Source: Microstegium vimineum (Eukaryota; Streptophyta; Magnoliopsida; Poales; Poaceae). From it: a stretch of 64,000 bases of DNA. The stretch spans positions 7,413,773-7,477,772 of the forward strand of contig CM039141.1 in NCBI GenBank assembly GCA_022036555.1, in the 5' to 3' direction. How positions within the stretch are numbered: position 1 is the stretch's first letter; the number at the start of each line of letters is the position of its first letter. A program made the position numbers and the translations under genes. Shown here one piece after another: positions 10,645 to 21,646 of the stretch. The notes under the pieces were generated by a model. The model was given only the letters and a program-made list of their open reading frames with translations, searched no databases and was not told the origin of the DNA.

Positions 10645-13600
10645 CAGGGTTTTTAATCGGTAACCGGTCGGTTACCGACAAACCGGCCGCGGGCGGTTCG
10701 GTTTCGGTACCGGTTTGAATTCAAATTTCAAATTTGAATTTTTTTAAAAAAAAAATTCTGAAAAAATTCCTAAAAATAGTTCACGATTTATAGAGTCCAA
10801 TGGTGTAAAATTTTTTCAAATTAGAGTTCGTTTGCTATTTTTTTGGACGTGTTTAAGTTTGAAAAAAAAAAGAAAAAAGAAAAAAACCGGCCGGCCCGTT
10901 AAGGGCCCATGCGGCCCATTCGCTCCTGGCGCCTCCTACAAGGGCGCTGTCGACGTTGGGGGGGGGGGGGGGGGGGGCGCTGCCCGCTCCCCAAACCCTA
11001 TCCGCTCGCTCCCCGCACACTTCTGCCCCCGCGCCGCCCGCAACCGCCCCCGAGCCTCGGTAACCGTTCGGTCGGCGGCGGTTACCGAGAGGTTTGGGCG
11101 GTAACCGACCGCGCCTCCAGGCCTCCCTCCCCCCGGCGGTTACCGACCGGACGGCGTCGGTTACCGACCGGACGAACGGTAACCGGCCGGGTTCGCTCGG
11201 TAAGTTTTTTTTTTGTTTTTTTTTCATTTCCTTGCATTTGTAGTTGCTTTAGCTGTAGGATTTAGTTATAACAAGCTATAGGATGTAGGTTTGATGGAGT
11301 ATATGATGTAGAAAATATTTATTGTAGGATTTAGGTAGGATTTGACTTAGGACGTATATAGGAGTTAGGTTTATTTGGTTTAGGATTTAGGATTTACGGT
11401 TGGATTTGCTTTAGGATGTATGTAGGATTTAGGATTTAGGATTTCATTGATGTAGGATTTAGGATTTAGGTAGGATTTAGGTGTATGTTAGGATTTAGGT
11501 TTATTTGCGGTATGATTTGATGCATGTGTCCATTTGTGCAGGAGATGCCGAGAGACCACAGAGACGTGGTATGAGAGCATGGTGAGAATCTTGCTCCCGG
11601 TTGGAAATGCAACTACTGTCATATACAAAAAGCCGGGGGTGGTGCTTCCCGATTGAAGCAGCATTTGGCTGCGCGCGGGACAGAGGTGATCCACTGCAGC
11701 AAGGTGCCCAGAGACGTCCGGGAGTACTTTCAACAGGATCTCGACAGAACTAGGCAGACAACTAGTGACCGCTCTCGGCAGAGGGTTGCACGAGAGGCTG
11801 CTACAGCGGAGGGCAACCACCCCCTTGACGATGACGAGTACGAGGCTCAGTTGCAGGCAACCATGAATCAGTCCAGAGCAGAATATGAGTACCAGGAGGG
11901 GGTGCAGCGGAGAGGAGGCGCTTACGAGCGTGGAGGTGGCAGTGGTAGTGGTACTGCTTTGCAGGGGGGCAATCCTTTGCAGAGGATGTTTCGGAGGTCT
12001 GGTTCACAGAGGCAGACCCCTGCGGTGGTGGAGGACTACAACTTGGCAGCCGGTACGAGGGGTGGACTCAAGCAAACAAGGATTGATACAGGGTCATGGA
12101 CGCAGAGGGGAAGGAACGCGAAGGACGCAATTGGGAAAGCTTGGGGAAAGTTTTTTCATACTGCAGGAATCCCCAGGAGACAGGCGGACAATCCGTACTT
12201 TGTTAGTGCGGTTAGGGAGACGCAGAAGTGGGGTAGATATATATACTTGGAGACTTCAATTCATTACGTATATTTCTCTATTCTCATGATTCGCTTACGA
12301 TTGCAGGTGAAGGCATCGCGTCACCCAGTGGAAAGGATATAGACGGGAAGTACCTCGATCATAACGAGAAGGACCTGCAGATCCGGTACACAAAGTTTAA
12401 GGAGGAGTGGCCCTTGTTTGAGGTCACGTTGATGTGTGATTCGTGGACGGGCCCGATAAGAATGAATGTCATCAATTTTTTGATCTATTGCAATGGTGTC
12501 ATGTGGTTCCACAAGTCAGTTGATGCGACGGACAGGAGCCAAGATTCATCTTATTTGTTGGGGGTACGTCCAAAATATTATGCCAGTTCACATGCACTAT
12601 GTTTTCTCGGTTCCACTAAATGTTGTGCCTACTTGTGCAGCTGATTCGCAAGGTGGTTGAGGAGATAGGTGCTGAGCATGTCGTGCATATCGTCACGGAC
12701 AACGGCGCCAACTTCAAGAGAGCATGCCATAGATTGAACGAGGAGTACAAGCATATTGTTTGGACACCTTGCCTTGCACACACCATCAACTTGATGCTGA
12801 AGGACATTGGTAAAAGGCCGGAGCATGCAGGTATGATCTCCGTATGCAAGCGCATTTCAGCTTGGCTGCACAACCATGACCAGTTGAATGCAATGATGAG
12901 GGAAGCTATTGGTGGTGAGTTGGTCAAATGGAATGCCACTAGGTTTGGGACCAACTACATGTTCATGGAGAGCTTCCATCGGAAGCATGATCGTTTTATG
13001 CAGTGGATGGGATCTTCCGAGTTCTTGCATAGCAGGTGGGGAAAATCCGAGGAAGGTCATTATGCTCACGCAAGGCTGTCTAGTATACAGTGGTGGGAAA
13101 CACTCAAATACATCATCGATTCAGTGGCACCAATTTACAGGTTCCTTCGGTTCGCTGATCAGGATAGGCGACCTAACATGTGTGAGGTAGTGTACAACTT
13201 TCAAGAGTGCAAAAATGAGATGGAGGCCTTCTTTGGAACAAATGTCTCAACATGGCATGAGTACAAGGCTATCATGGATGGCAGAATTGCGGACGTGTAC
13301 TATGGCACGCATGTGGGCCCAGGTGCAATCAAAACCATTGTTAAAATCCATGTCCCTACATATTGAGTATTTACCATTTGTTAATTTGTCGTGCATCGTA
13401 TGTTGCAGCTGCTGTCCTCAACCCAAGGCTTGTATACCGTTACAATCCAACTCCGCAAATGTTTGCTGGCCTCAAGGAAGCATTTGGGAAAATGACAGAT
13501 GTGCACCCGGATTTCTACAACATATTAGTGCAGGAATGGGAGACCACAGCTCATTGGACGGGCCAATCATGGATAGAGTACAAGGCCGGGCTACAGTCGC

Positions 13601-14109
13601 GCGGTATCGCTCTAATGTCCACCGCGGAGTATGAGGAGGGGTGCCGAAACGGGATCTTCCCTTATATTCAACTCCAGTGACCATGATGTTCGCATGTCTA
13701 CGACACAAGGTATTTCCATGGACGATTTGTTGTTGTTGCAACGGTGAACTACGTTATTTCCGTCGTGAATTTGTGGCTAGTGCATCACTATGATATTATT
13801 GTGGGGTTGGCCATTTGTATCACACTATTTTCCATGAATTGTGTGTTCTATTTACATCATTATGCACAAAGGTCATGCAAAAAAAATTGATTTTTTCAAG
13901 AAAAAAAAAAGTCACCCGGCGGTTTGGACCGGTTACCGTTCAAACCGGTCGGTAACCGGCCCTAACCGACCGGTTACCGGTCCAAAACCGATTGAACTGC
14001 GGGGTTTGAATTCAAAATCCAAACCGTTCGGTTTAGACCGGTAACCGGTCGATAACCGCCCAACCGCTCCCCGGAGGTTAGCGGTTTCGGTTCGGAAACA
14101 AAAACCCTG
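10645..14109 (+). mobile_element. hAT transposon (3465 bp) with 8-bp TSD
   Basis: Perfect 8-bp duplications CTACTGAT lie at 10637-10644 and 14110-14117. The imperfect TIRs are CAGGGTTTTTAATCGGTAACC at the left and CAGGGTTTTTGTTTCCGAACC (complement) at the right. The subterminal regions (10650-11190 and 13915-14100) are packed with GGTTACCG/CGGTAACC motifs on both strands, as expected for transposase binding sites. The interior encodes a hAT transposase with four exons. A G-run of about 19 at 10959-10977 and repeated TTTAGGATTTAGG between 11270 and 11510 are also present. Confidence 0.95.
11545..13680 (+). pseudogene. hAT transposase (BED finger, DUF659), C-terminally incomplete
   Basis: Predicted exons are about 11545-12232, 12307-12563, 12641-13322 and 13409-13680, with GT-AG introns that keep frame. 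Exon 1 holds a BED-type zinc finger (CNYC, then LKQHLAARGTEVIHC). Exons 2-3 hold DUF659 (FEVTLMCDSWTGP, HIVTDNGANFKRACHRLN, PCLAHTINLMLKDI). Exon 4 has ALKEAF-type spacer sequence around LNPRLVYRYNP and ends NGIFPYIQLQ. An in-frame TGA at 11572-11574 stands where BED proteins have the Trp of WEHG. The C-terminal hAT dimerisation domain is missing, so the protein is short for the family. A later ATG could bypass the stop only by losing the finger. Likely inactive. Confidence 0.88.
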
Positions 14110-14117
14110 CTACTGAT

Positions 14118-14802
14118 ACCCCAATAGGCAATAAACAAAGCGATGGCACGCACTGCACTCGGAATGAATGTGGAATGGACCCAACAAGATCTCCTTTTTC
14201 AGAATCCATTCATTCCGATGGATGGATGGATGCTTGTGTGCCGCTGCTGATACGATGGGCTTGGGCCATGGATCGCCCATCGGACGGTACTCGTACGCAG
14301 CTAGGACTAGGAGTACGTACATGTCAGCCTCATCCCGGCCTCTGCGATGTTTTCGGCAGCACAAAGCACCGGGTGATCCGTCCCTGCCTGACGCTGGCCC
14401 TTGTCTTGTTTTGCTTGTTTAGTTGTTTTCTAGCTAGTCTTTACACTGTTGTTGGTTATTAGAGACCCAGAGTACTGTACGTAGTAGAGAGTCGATCGTA
14501 CGTAGAAGCGGAGTACGTACTGTTCGTTGCTTGCTCATTTGTACACGTATTACCTTGTCCGTGGTCACCACTCACCACCCATTATCTTCTGCGCTTCCAG
14601 CTGGAAAAAGAAAGAAATATCGCAACGAAGTTTCAGTTCATGTGCTGCTGTGTGGGAGCACTTCTCTAGCTAGTGCTGCACTGCATACAACCCATGCATT
14701 CGATCTTCTCTACTACAGGCTAGGGCTTGTTTGGCTAATTATTACTCCGTACGTACAATGCATGCATGCATGCGCTCTGTAACTGTACGTAGATCGATTA
14801 TC
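14118..14802. other. Intergenic segment between the hAT and CACTA elements
   Basis: No ORF with protein similarity was recognised. The sequence has GTACGTAC- and GCATGCATGCATGC-type palindromes near 14755-14775. Nothing else is supported. Confidence 0.3.
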
Positions 14803-14829
14803 AGTCACTACTGGAAACAGCAACGTCGC

Positions 14830-15220
14830 CCAGGGCAAAAAGCTTTGCCGAGGGCCAGATTTCGGGCACTAGGCAAAGAATTTCTTTGCCGAGGGCCGCC
14901 CTCGGCGAAGCAAAGTCCTCGGCGAATGGTCCTTTGCCGAAGGCCGGACCCTCGGCAAAGAATAGCCCTCGGCAAAGGGGGACCTTTGCCGAGGGTCTGG
15001 CCCTCGGCAGAGTACTGGCTCTCGGCGACCTCGGCCGAGCGTGACGGCGGCACCGGCCGTCAGCCTTTGCCGAGGGCTCGGCGTTAAGCCCTCGGCAAAG
15101 GGTTTTCTACTTTTTTTGATTTTTTATTTCCGAAAAATGTTTGCCGAGGGCTCGTGCATCGAGCCCTCGGCAAATCTGACCTTTGCCGAGGGTCTAAATG
15201 GGCCCTCGGCACAGATTTTT
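14830..15220. repeat. CACTA subterminal repeat block (left), with related blocks at 16145-16385 and 20875-21185
   Basis: Motifs of the form TTTGCCGAGGGC and its complement GCCCTCGGCAAAG occur every 20-40 bp in alternating orientation, which allows many local hairpins. In CACTA elements such arrays bind TNPA-type proteins. The second left-side block, at 16145-16385, is separated from the first by an AT-rich palindrome, so the left subterminal region looks split by an insertion or expansion. Confidence 0.85.
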
Positions 15221-15339
15221 CTTTTTTATTTGTTTTGAGTCAATTTTTTTTGTGTACCACACATACACTATACAGAACTACATGTCAAAGTTTGGTTCGT
15301 TTTTGAATCATTTTGCTATATTTGTTGAATTGTTTTGTT

Positions 15340-16020
15340 TTTGTTGAATTTTTCGGCAAAATTCAAATTTGAACTGCACGTGCATTAAATGATATTATTT
15401 AATTATTGTAAAATTGACATTCATGATGTTTAGTGCATTTTACAGTCTTATCCAGAAAGCCACATGAAATATCAAACATCTTGGCCTCGGAACATGTCGA
15501 GCAACTTGCGGAAAAAGTATTTTTTAATTTTATAAAATGCAAACAAAGTCTGAAAATCACGAAACTTGTCGAGGTGTCATGTTATCGCATGTGGAGGCTA
15601 TGATAAAAATTTGGAAATGTTTCAAGCATGTGGTAACGTCCGGCGCGTAAAACCCTGACATCTCACACATACGATAACATTGTAACACATACGGAGACAT
15701 GTGGGTTTTAGACATTTGTCGTGACAACTTGCTCCAAACCTTCTCATTTTTTTATCACAACCTACACATGTGCTAACATGACACCTCGACAAGTTTTGTA
15801 ATTTTCAGACTTTGTTTGCATTTTAAATAATTAAAAATTACTTTTTCGCCAAGTTCCTCGTCATTTTATTTGAACCAGATGCTCGAAATTTGATGTGAGT
15901 TTTTGCATAGGGACTAAACATACACCAGAGACCATGAATAATATTTTTCGTAGCATAAATTTCCATTATTGGATGCACCTGCGGTTCAAATTTGAAATAT
16001 TCGAAGAAAATCAACAAAAA
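15340..16020. repeat. Long AT-rich foldback (about 330-bp arms) inside the CACTA
   Basis: Sequence from about 15340 pairs in reverse with sequence up to about 16020. The best-conserved core arms are about 15519-15607 and 15750-15838 (AATGCAAACAAAGTCTGAAA with CTTGTCGAGGTGTCATGTTA against its complement). Outer portions such as TTCAAATTTGAACTGCA also pair. It may be a foldback MITE inserted into the CACTA or an intrinsic part of the family. Confidence 0.7.
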
Positions 16021-16390
16021 CAAATAAATGAATAAAAACTATATAAAAAAGTCAAAATTGATACAAATTTGATAATTGAGTTTAAAATAATGTATTGTAG
16101 CAGATAAAAAAAATGGCTCAAAATTTCAAAAAAACAAAAAATTGTTTGACGAGGGTCTGGTCTTGGCCCTCGGCAAAGAAATTTGAAAATAAAATTAAAA
16201 CTCTTTGCCGAGGGCCTTGGATCTTGGCCCTCGGCAAAGAATTTGACGCCAGCGGGCGAAATTTAAAAAAGGTAACACTCTTTGCCGAGGGCCTTGGATC
16301 TGGGCCCTCGGCAAAGAAATTAAATAAAAAAAATAAAAAACCTCTTTGCCGAGGGCTCTGGATCTAGGCCCTCGGCAAAGAGCGTAAGCA

Positions 16391-16565
16391 TATAAAAGGA
16401 AAACGCCCGGGCGGGCGCGGACCTTATCCCCAATCTGCGCCCGCCCGAGCCTTGGCCGCCGCCGCCGCCGCGCCCGCCGCTCGCCCTCGGCCTCGGAGCC
16501 CCGCGTCGCCCGCGCTGCTCGCTCGCTGCCCGCCGTTCCCCTCGTCGCCCGTCTCCTCTACAAAG
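16391..16565 (+). promoter_or_regulatory. Probable CACTA promoter and first non-coding exon
   Basis: TATAAAAG at 16391-16398 directly follows the last subterminal repeat. It is followed by a GC-rich segment that ends CTACAAAG|GTATGT, a good splice donor at 16566. This fits a TATA box, transcription start near 16420-16425 and a 5' UTR exon. The assignment rests on sequence only. Confidence 0.55.
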
Positions 16566-17732
16566 GTATGTGGTCTCGGCTCCCGTTCTTCCATGGCTCC
16601 CGTTCTCCCCTTCACCCTACATATACTCCTACAGCTTGCGAACATGCAATATGCGCCAGGATTGAATCCTAGCTGCTAGCAGTAAACTTATGACCTACTG
16701 TCAAAAAGCATAAATTAGTAATGATTAATAATACCCGTATATGCATTATTAAACTCATCCCATGGATGTGTGTAGGCACAAAAAAAATCACTAATAAATA
16801 CTTCTTAACTGTTAATATAAGTTATTTGGTTTATTTATCGTCCTACTCCTAGCTAAAAAGTTACTTTTTAACTATGACCATAAGTTTATAAATTTTATAT
16901 AGGTTAACCACGCAAGACTAATTAGTTATAATATGATTTATAAAAAAACTTTCATAAAATATAATTCATTTTCTTCATTTAAGGTAATATGCTTTTGTTA
17001 GATGACGTATATATGCTAGCCGACCAATGTTAAAAAAAATTGAGCTTAGCTTGGTACAAATGTAGATGCCTAGCTTATAGACATTTGTGGTTGGATGAAG
17101 TTGACATTTGAATTATCAAATATATATGTAGCAGCGTGAAGAATCAAATATATATAGTTAACATGCATGAGTAAATATCAACGATTATTTCTAAAGAAAA
17201 GTAAAAAGAAGAAAGATCGACAGGTATGTTAAATACATGAAACATGTTGTGAGTTGTGACTTGGGCATGCAATGCAGGTGGTTTTGGATAACGACCTCGT
17301 CTTGACGATCTTGCCGTCACCTTCACTTCCCCGTCCCTCGGCCGAGTAGAAGGTAAAACCATGGGTTGTCGGCCATCGAGCCGAATTTTGATGTGGATGG
17401 CCTTCGTGCCTCCCATTGTTGATGTGTCGGCCTTCGTGTCGTGAATGTGGGTGTCGTCCATCGAGCCGAATTTTTTTTGCAGGTTTTGGGAACCTTCCCG
17501 TATAGGGGAGGTTCTGCCGAAATTTTTCACTTATACCTTTTTTTTGTTTTGCAGAGCAGAGGACGTCAGAGGAGCTCAGGAGTAGTCGGTCGTCCTCTTC
17601 GGCGTTGCGACTCACCACTGCCCCGACTCTCCACTGCCCCGCTACCCTGTCTCCACCGCCACCTTAGGTATAAACAACCTCTACTTCTGTATCTTTGTCG
17701 TAGACTGCGTAAACCAGTTAGGCGTCTCCCGT

Positions 17733-17794
17733 CCGAAAGAGATACGGTTGGAGGCATGCAGATCACTGTGTGCATCCGACCGTATCTGTTTCGG
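17733..17794. repeat. Short hairpin in the CACTA leader
   Basis: The arms CCGAAAGAGATACGGTTGGA at 17733-17752 and TCCGACCGTATCTGTTTCGG at 17775-17794 pair with two mismatches around a 22-base loop. Confidence 0.75.
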
Positions 17795-17824
17795 ATTGTC
17801 CACATTTTTTGGACAGCCCGCGTA

Positions 17825-18009
17825 TGTGTAGGTGAGGTCAGTTTCCATGCTCCGCTTCTATCCGAGCCAGAATTTCGGCAGCACCTCCCCATTGTTCTCC
17901 GAATACACAAACTCCTTTGCAGGACGTGTATTGGGAGAACAGCGGGGAGGTGCTGCCGAAATTCTGGCTCGGATCGGAGTGGAGCATGGAAACTGACCTC
18001 ATCTACGCA
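17825..18009. repeat. 84-bp inverted repeat (long hairpin) in the CACTA leader
   Basis: Arms at 17825-17908 and 17926-18009 pair with about nine mismatches around a 17-base loop. Long identical blocks include GAGGTCAGTTTCCATGCTCC and GAGCCAGAATTTCGGCAGCA. It lies about 100 bp upstream of the TNP2-type ATG at 18111. Arm length and near-perfect pairing are like those of a small-RNA precursor, but that is inference. Confidence 0.8.
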
Positions 18010-18110
18010 TATGCTGGTGGGATTAGGACCTATCCTCACCTATTAGACAGTAGGAACACCGGCTAGGTGCAGTTGATGGTCACGTTACTTGGTGATGTAT
18101 TTGTCAAAGG

Positions 18111-18749
18111 ATGGAGGACCGTCAGTGGATGTACACGAGGCGAAGAAGCCGAAACGATTACGACGTGGATTGGGTGAAGAGGACAGATGACTTCTTGAAA
18201 CATGCATTTGGCGAGGGTGTAGCTAAAGGGCATTCTCTAGTTTGGTGTCCGTGCAGCCACTGTGACAACAGGAGAAGGGTGGACAAGCAGACCATGGGTA
18301 AACATCTTGTGTACCATGGTTATACGCTGGGCTACCACCGGTGGATCTACCATGGTGAAGTCGATCGTGTCAGAGAGGAGGTGGTGAGACCACGTCTCGA
18401 ACCTTTCGATGATGATGCTGGGGTAGCAGACATGCTAGATGATGCTCACCAAGCTCAGTTCGCTGAAGGACGTGACAAGGAGGAGATGGAGGCAACCGTA
18501 GAAGCCTTCTACAAAATGTTGGACTCGGCGTCTAAACCCCTTCACGAGCATACAAATATTTCTCAGCTGGATGCCATTGGGCGTGTGATGGGGCTGAAGG
18601 CCGAGTTAAACCTGAGTCGAGAAGGTTTCGATAAGATGTTGACTGTGTTTGGCACCATGCTACCGAAGAACCACATTCTGCCTCCCAACTTGTACGAGTC
18701 AGAAGAACCACATTCTGCCTCCCAACCACATTCGTCCTGTGCTGCCCAA
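18111..18749 (+). pseudogene. TNP2 N-terminal segment (transposase-associated domain) without catalytic core
   Basis: The ATG at 18111 opens MEDRQWMYTRRRSRNDY. The CACTA transposase-associated domain follows, with the cysteine/histidine pattern CPCSHCDNRR and the block VDKQTMGKHLVYHGYTLGYH. A linker typical of TNP2 runs to MLPKNHILPPNLYES. In full transposases the transposase_21 catalytic domain begins here; this copy instead runs into EEPHSASQPH and a splice donor CAA|GTAAGT at 18749/18750. At the junction, GAAGAACCACATTCTGCCTC and the next five bases (18665-18689) recur at 18702-18726, a 37-bp partial tandem duplication. The result is a short protein of about 213 codons with a DNA- or protein-binding N-terminus only. 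Confidence 0.85.
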
Positions 18750-18839
18750 GTAAGTAGATATAAATGATATCACAAACACTTCATATGATATGTTTGAAAT
18801 CGAAAGAGAAACTGATAAATTTTTTTCTTACTTGTGCAG

Positions 18840-20662
18840 GGCTTGGGAGGTGTTGTCGGGTACTCCTCTGCGCTCTCCCGCGACCGTCTTGGGTGTGTTG
18901 TGCCGGAAGTGGTACCCCGGCATTGTCGAGTTGCCGTCGGAGGCTTGAGAGCTGGCCTACACGTGGGACAGGTACGCCCTGGGCGAGGACGACCAGTACC
19001 GCAACAAGCAGGAGCGGATACTTGCTGAGTTTTGGGTAAGTTCCTCTCGCACAACGTTAATCAATCCTTCACATTGGATTCTATTTTTTTAAAATAATGA
19101 TTGGTTATATCGTCTTGTATGCAGAGATTTTTCAGGGCCGAAGAAGGAATCGAGGGCCTGGCTAATCGTGTGGTGCATGCTGCCTGTAGGAAGTATGTCA
19201 CCGACATGTTCCACGAGGCGCGCGTCCAGGCCCACATAGACTACTACGCGTCGGCCCGTAGAATGACACTCACCAAGACGGAGGCTCGACAGATAACGCT
19301 GACCCAGGAGCAGTACCTTGAGGTAGATGAATAACATTGATTTTGTTTTGTTTCCGAAAATTAAATATGTTCAATTTCATCTTCATATATGTCAAATACT
19401 CGTTGACTTATAGGTGATTCCCTGGTGGTGCCGAGCGCATGCCGACGCCTGGACGATGATCGTGGCCAGGTGGTTCACGCCGGCCTACATAGAGAAGCAC
19501 GAGTCTCAATGGGCACTGCGTATGCTCAGGCCAGCTGCCAGTCACCATCAAGGCAGCAGGAGTCTCCCCGCATTCAAATCGGCTTATGTAAGTGATTTTT
19601 CTTCTATTTAGTTTCACGCTTAACATATGCCTGATTGCTCACCACCTGCCACCTTTCTCGCAGGAGGCTGCGCACCCGGACGAGGATGTCTCGTTGTGCA
19701 CGGCGTGGGCTATGTCCCACCAGACCAGGTGTGGTTGGCGACGTCACCTGGGACCCGGCGGCCCCTCCCTCGGTATACTCCGACCCCAACGTGTACACTA
19801 AAGTTTAGGAGTACACGTCGGCGGTACAGCAGCGACACGGGCCAGAGTACGACGTCCGCACCGAGCCCATTGATGTCGAGGCCATCATGAGGCTCGGTGG
19901 CGGCAGGAAGCACGACCGGGCGTGGATTGCGAACGCCACCATCGACCCCACCGTTGTTCCCACTCTGAGCCAACTCCGAGCACAGAGCACGAGCTCCAGC
20001 CAGCCCATACGCTCACGGCCTACTCCGACACTGCAGCGGGTTGATGCGCTCGAGGTAATTCTTGTTTTACTCGTCGTAAATTAATATTCTCACACTTGAG
20101 TTAGATTTGTATTACTTAAATATTGGAGTGCAGGCCCGGAACTACGAGCAGACGGCGCAGATCAACGAGCAGACGGCGCAGATCACGACCCTCACTGCTC
20201 GGCTGGAGGCTGAGCAGGCCGCTCGGGAGGCCCAGGAGGTCAGGATGGCAGAGATGATGCAAATCATGCAAGCTCTTGGGCAGAAGACAGGTGTGCCTGT
20301 GCAGATGTCAGCTCCTCCGCTTCAGGTGCCGCACGCGTTTTCAGCTACTCCTGTAAGTGTCAAAGTTCACTTCTCGCTTGTATGACATAGAAACCCAGAC
20401 AACACTAGCTACTAATTTGCTTGTATGACATAGAAATCCAGACAACACTAGCTAAAAAAATTTGATAGGTTTCTGTGTAAACACTAAAACTGCAGTCCTA
20501 TAATAATTACTGCAATCTCACATAAGCATCTAATTGTTTGTGCAGCCTCAGTCGGCGGGTTTCAATAACCCCCCTCGTGCGTCACCTGATTCCGGACATG
20601 TGTGGGTTACACCACCCTCGACGCAGAGGCCAGACGGTTGGGGAGGTTGGGGAGGTTGGTGA
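18840..20662 (+). pseudogene. TNPA-like CACTA protein (plant transposase Ptta/En/Spm type), interrupted
   Basis: Predicted exons are 18840-19035, 19125-19322, 19414-19587, 19664-20054, 20134-20352 and 20546-20662, each with GT-AG borders. Recognisable blocks: WEVLSGTPLR and LCRKWYPGIVELPS at the start; RFFRAEEGIEGLANRVVHAA; SDPNVYTK and QQRHGPEYDVRTEPI, then GGGRKHDRAW (the family's GGG-K-H core); a coiled coil from repeated QTAQI heptads; and a C-terminus ending DGWGGWGGW. TNPA proteins bind subterminal repeats. Damage: TGA at 18946-18948, a frameshift near 19730 and TAG at 19806-19808. The first exon is also out of phase with the TNP2 segment upstream. Confidence 0.8.
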
Positions 20663-21204
20663 GTTGACGTGGACTTTGATTGTGGACTTGTGGAATTGTT
20701 GGATTTGGACTTTTAATGATCTATGTGATATTTGTGATATATATGTGATATTTGTGAGATATATGTGATGATTGTGATATTTGTGAGATATTTCTACTGT
20801 TGAATATATATATATATATATTGTATGCATGGAAAGCAAGAAACATAATAAACAACAATTAGACGGTTTCAGGTCTTTGCCGAGGGCCTTAACCATAACC
20901 CTCGGCAAAGAAATTCCCAAAAAAAATCAAAAACAGTTCTTTGCCGAGGGCCTTAACCATAAACCTCGGCAAAGACTCCGTGAAAATGACACGTCAGCTA
21001 ACGGCTACTTTTCTTTGCCGGGGGCCGTCTTAGCCCTTGGCAACGGATTTGCCGAGTGCCCGATAAAAGACCCTCGGTAAAGACTCCTTCGCCGACGATT
21101 TTTTTTACCAAGAACTCTTTACCGAGGGCGCGATCCTCGGCAAAGACTTCGCCGAGGGCTTAAGAGCCTGGCCCTCGGCAAAGGCCCTGCGTCCAGCAGT
21201 GAGT

Positions 21205-21641
21205 AGCACGTTGTAGTACTACTGATCTGCATGCCGTGATTATTCCGTCCTAGCTAATAGTACTCATCGACGAGACTGAATATGATGATGATACACAGTA
21301 CTTATGTAAAAGCACATGCAGAGCAAGGTTTCAGTTTGGTACTCCGTACTGTACTACTCAACGCTCAACGTACGGATTGGCTAGTTAGTCAAACCGTGGT
21401 ACGTGATGGGTAAAGTGGTGTTGGGTCTTTGGTAACTAATAATATAAAGAGGAGTATTATCTATCTCTGTGGCTCGCTAGCTCTCCATAATCACCTGCAA
21501 TAGCGTACTACCTTCAGCCAGTGTAGCACGTGCAGTACACATGCACGCGATGCGCGCGGCGATGAAATGGTTGTTTTCAGAGAGTAGGTTTCAGAGGATA
21601 TCTACTCCTAGCTGCTCGCATCATGTATTCTATTGTGTGGC
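21205..21641. other. Intergenic segment between CACTA and solo LTR
   Basis: This is probably part of the ancestral sequence into which both elements inserted. No ORF, RNA gene or repeat was recognised. Confidence 0.3.
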
Positions 21642-21646
21642 GGATC

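Larger units (their letters stand above)
14806..21201 (+). mobile_element. CACTA (En/Spm) transposon, 6396 bp, catalytic core deleted
   Basis: The left end CACTACTGGAAACAG and the complement of the right end CACTGCTGGACGCAG form the TIR. The 3-bp TSD AGT lies at 14803-14805 and 21202-21204. Dense (C)TTTGCCGAGGGC repeats on both strands occupy the subterminal regions (14845-15215, 16145-16385, 20875-21185). The interior carries a promoter, a leader with hairpins, a TNP2 N-terminal segment and a TNPA-like coding region, but no transposase_21 catalytic domain. It could move only with help from a complete relative. Confidence 0.95.

Noticed and set aside
11653..12342. Single uninterrupted transposase gene
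   Set aside because: The frame runs through a clear splice donor at 12233. The family sequence continues in exon 2 from 12307, so the last 35 codons of the open frame are intron.
13323..13408. Alternative donors at GTCCCT or GTATTT for the last hAT intron
   Set aside because: Only the donor at 13323 (G|GTGCAATC) gives the correct phase to enter AAVLNPRLVYRYNP.
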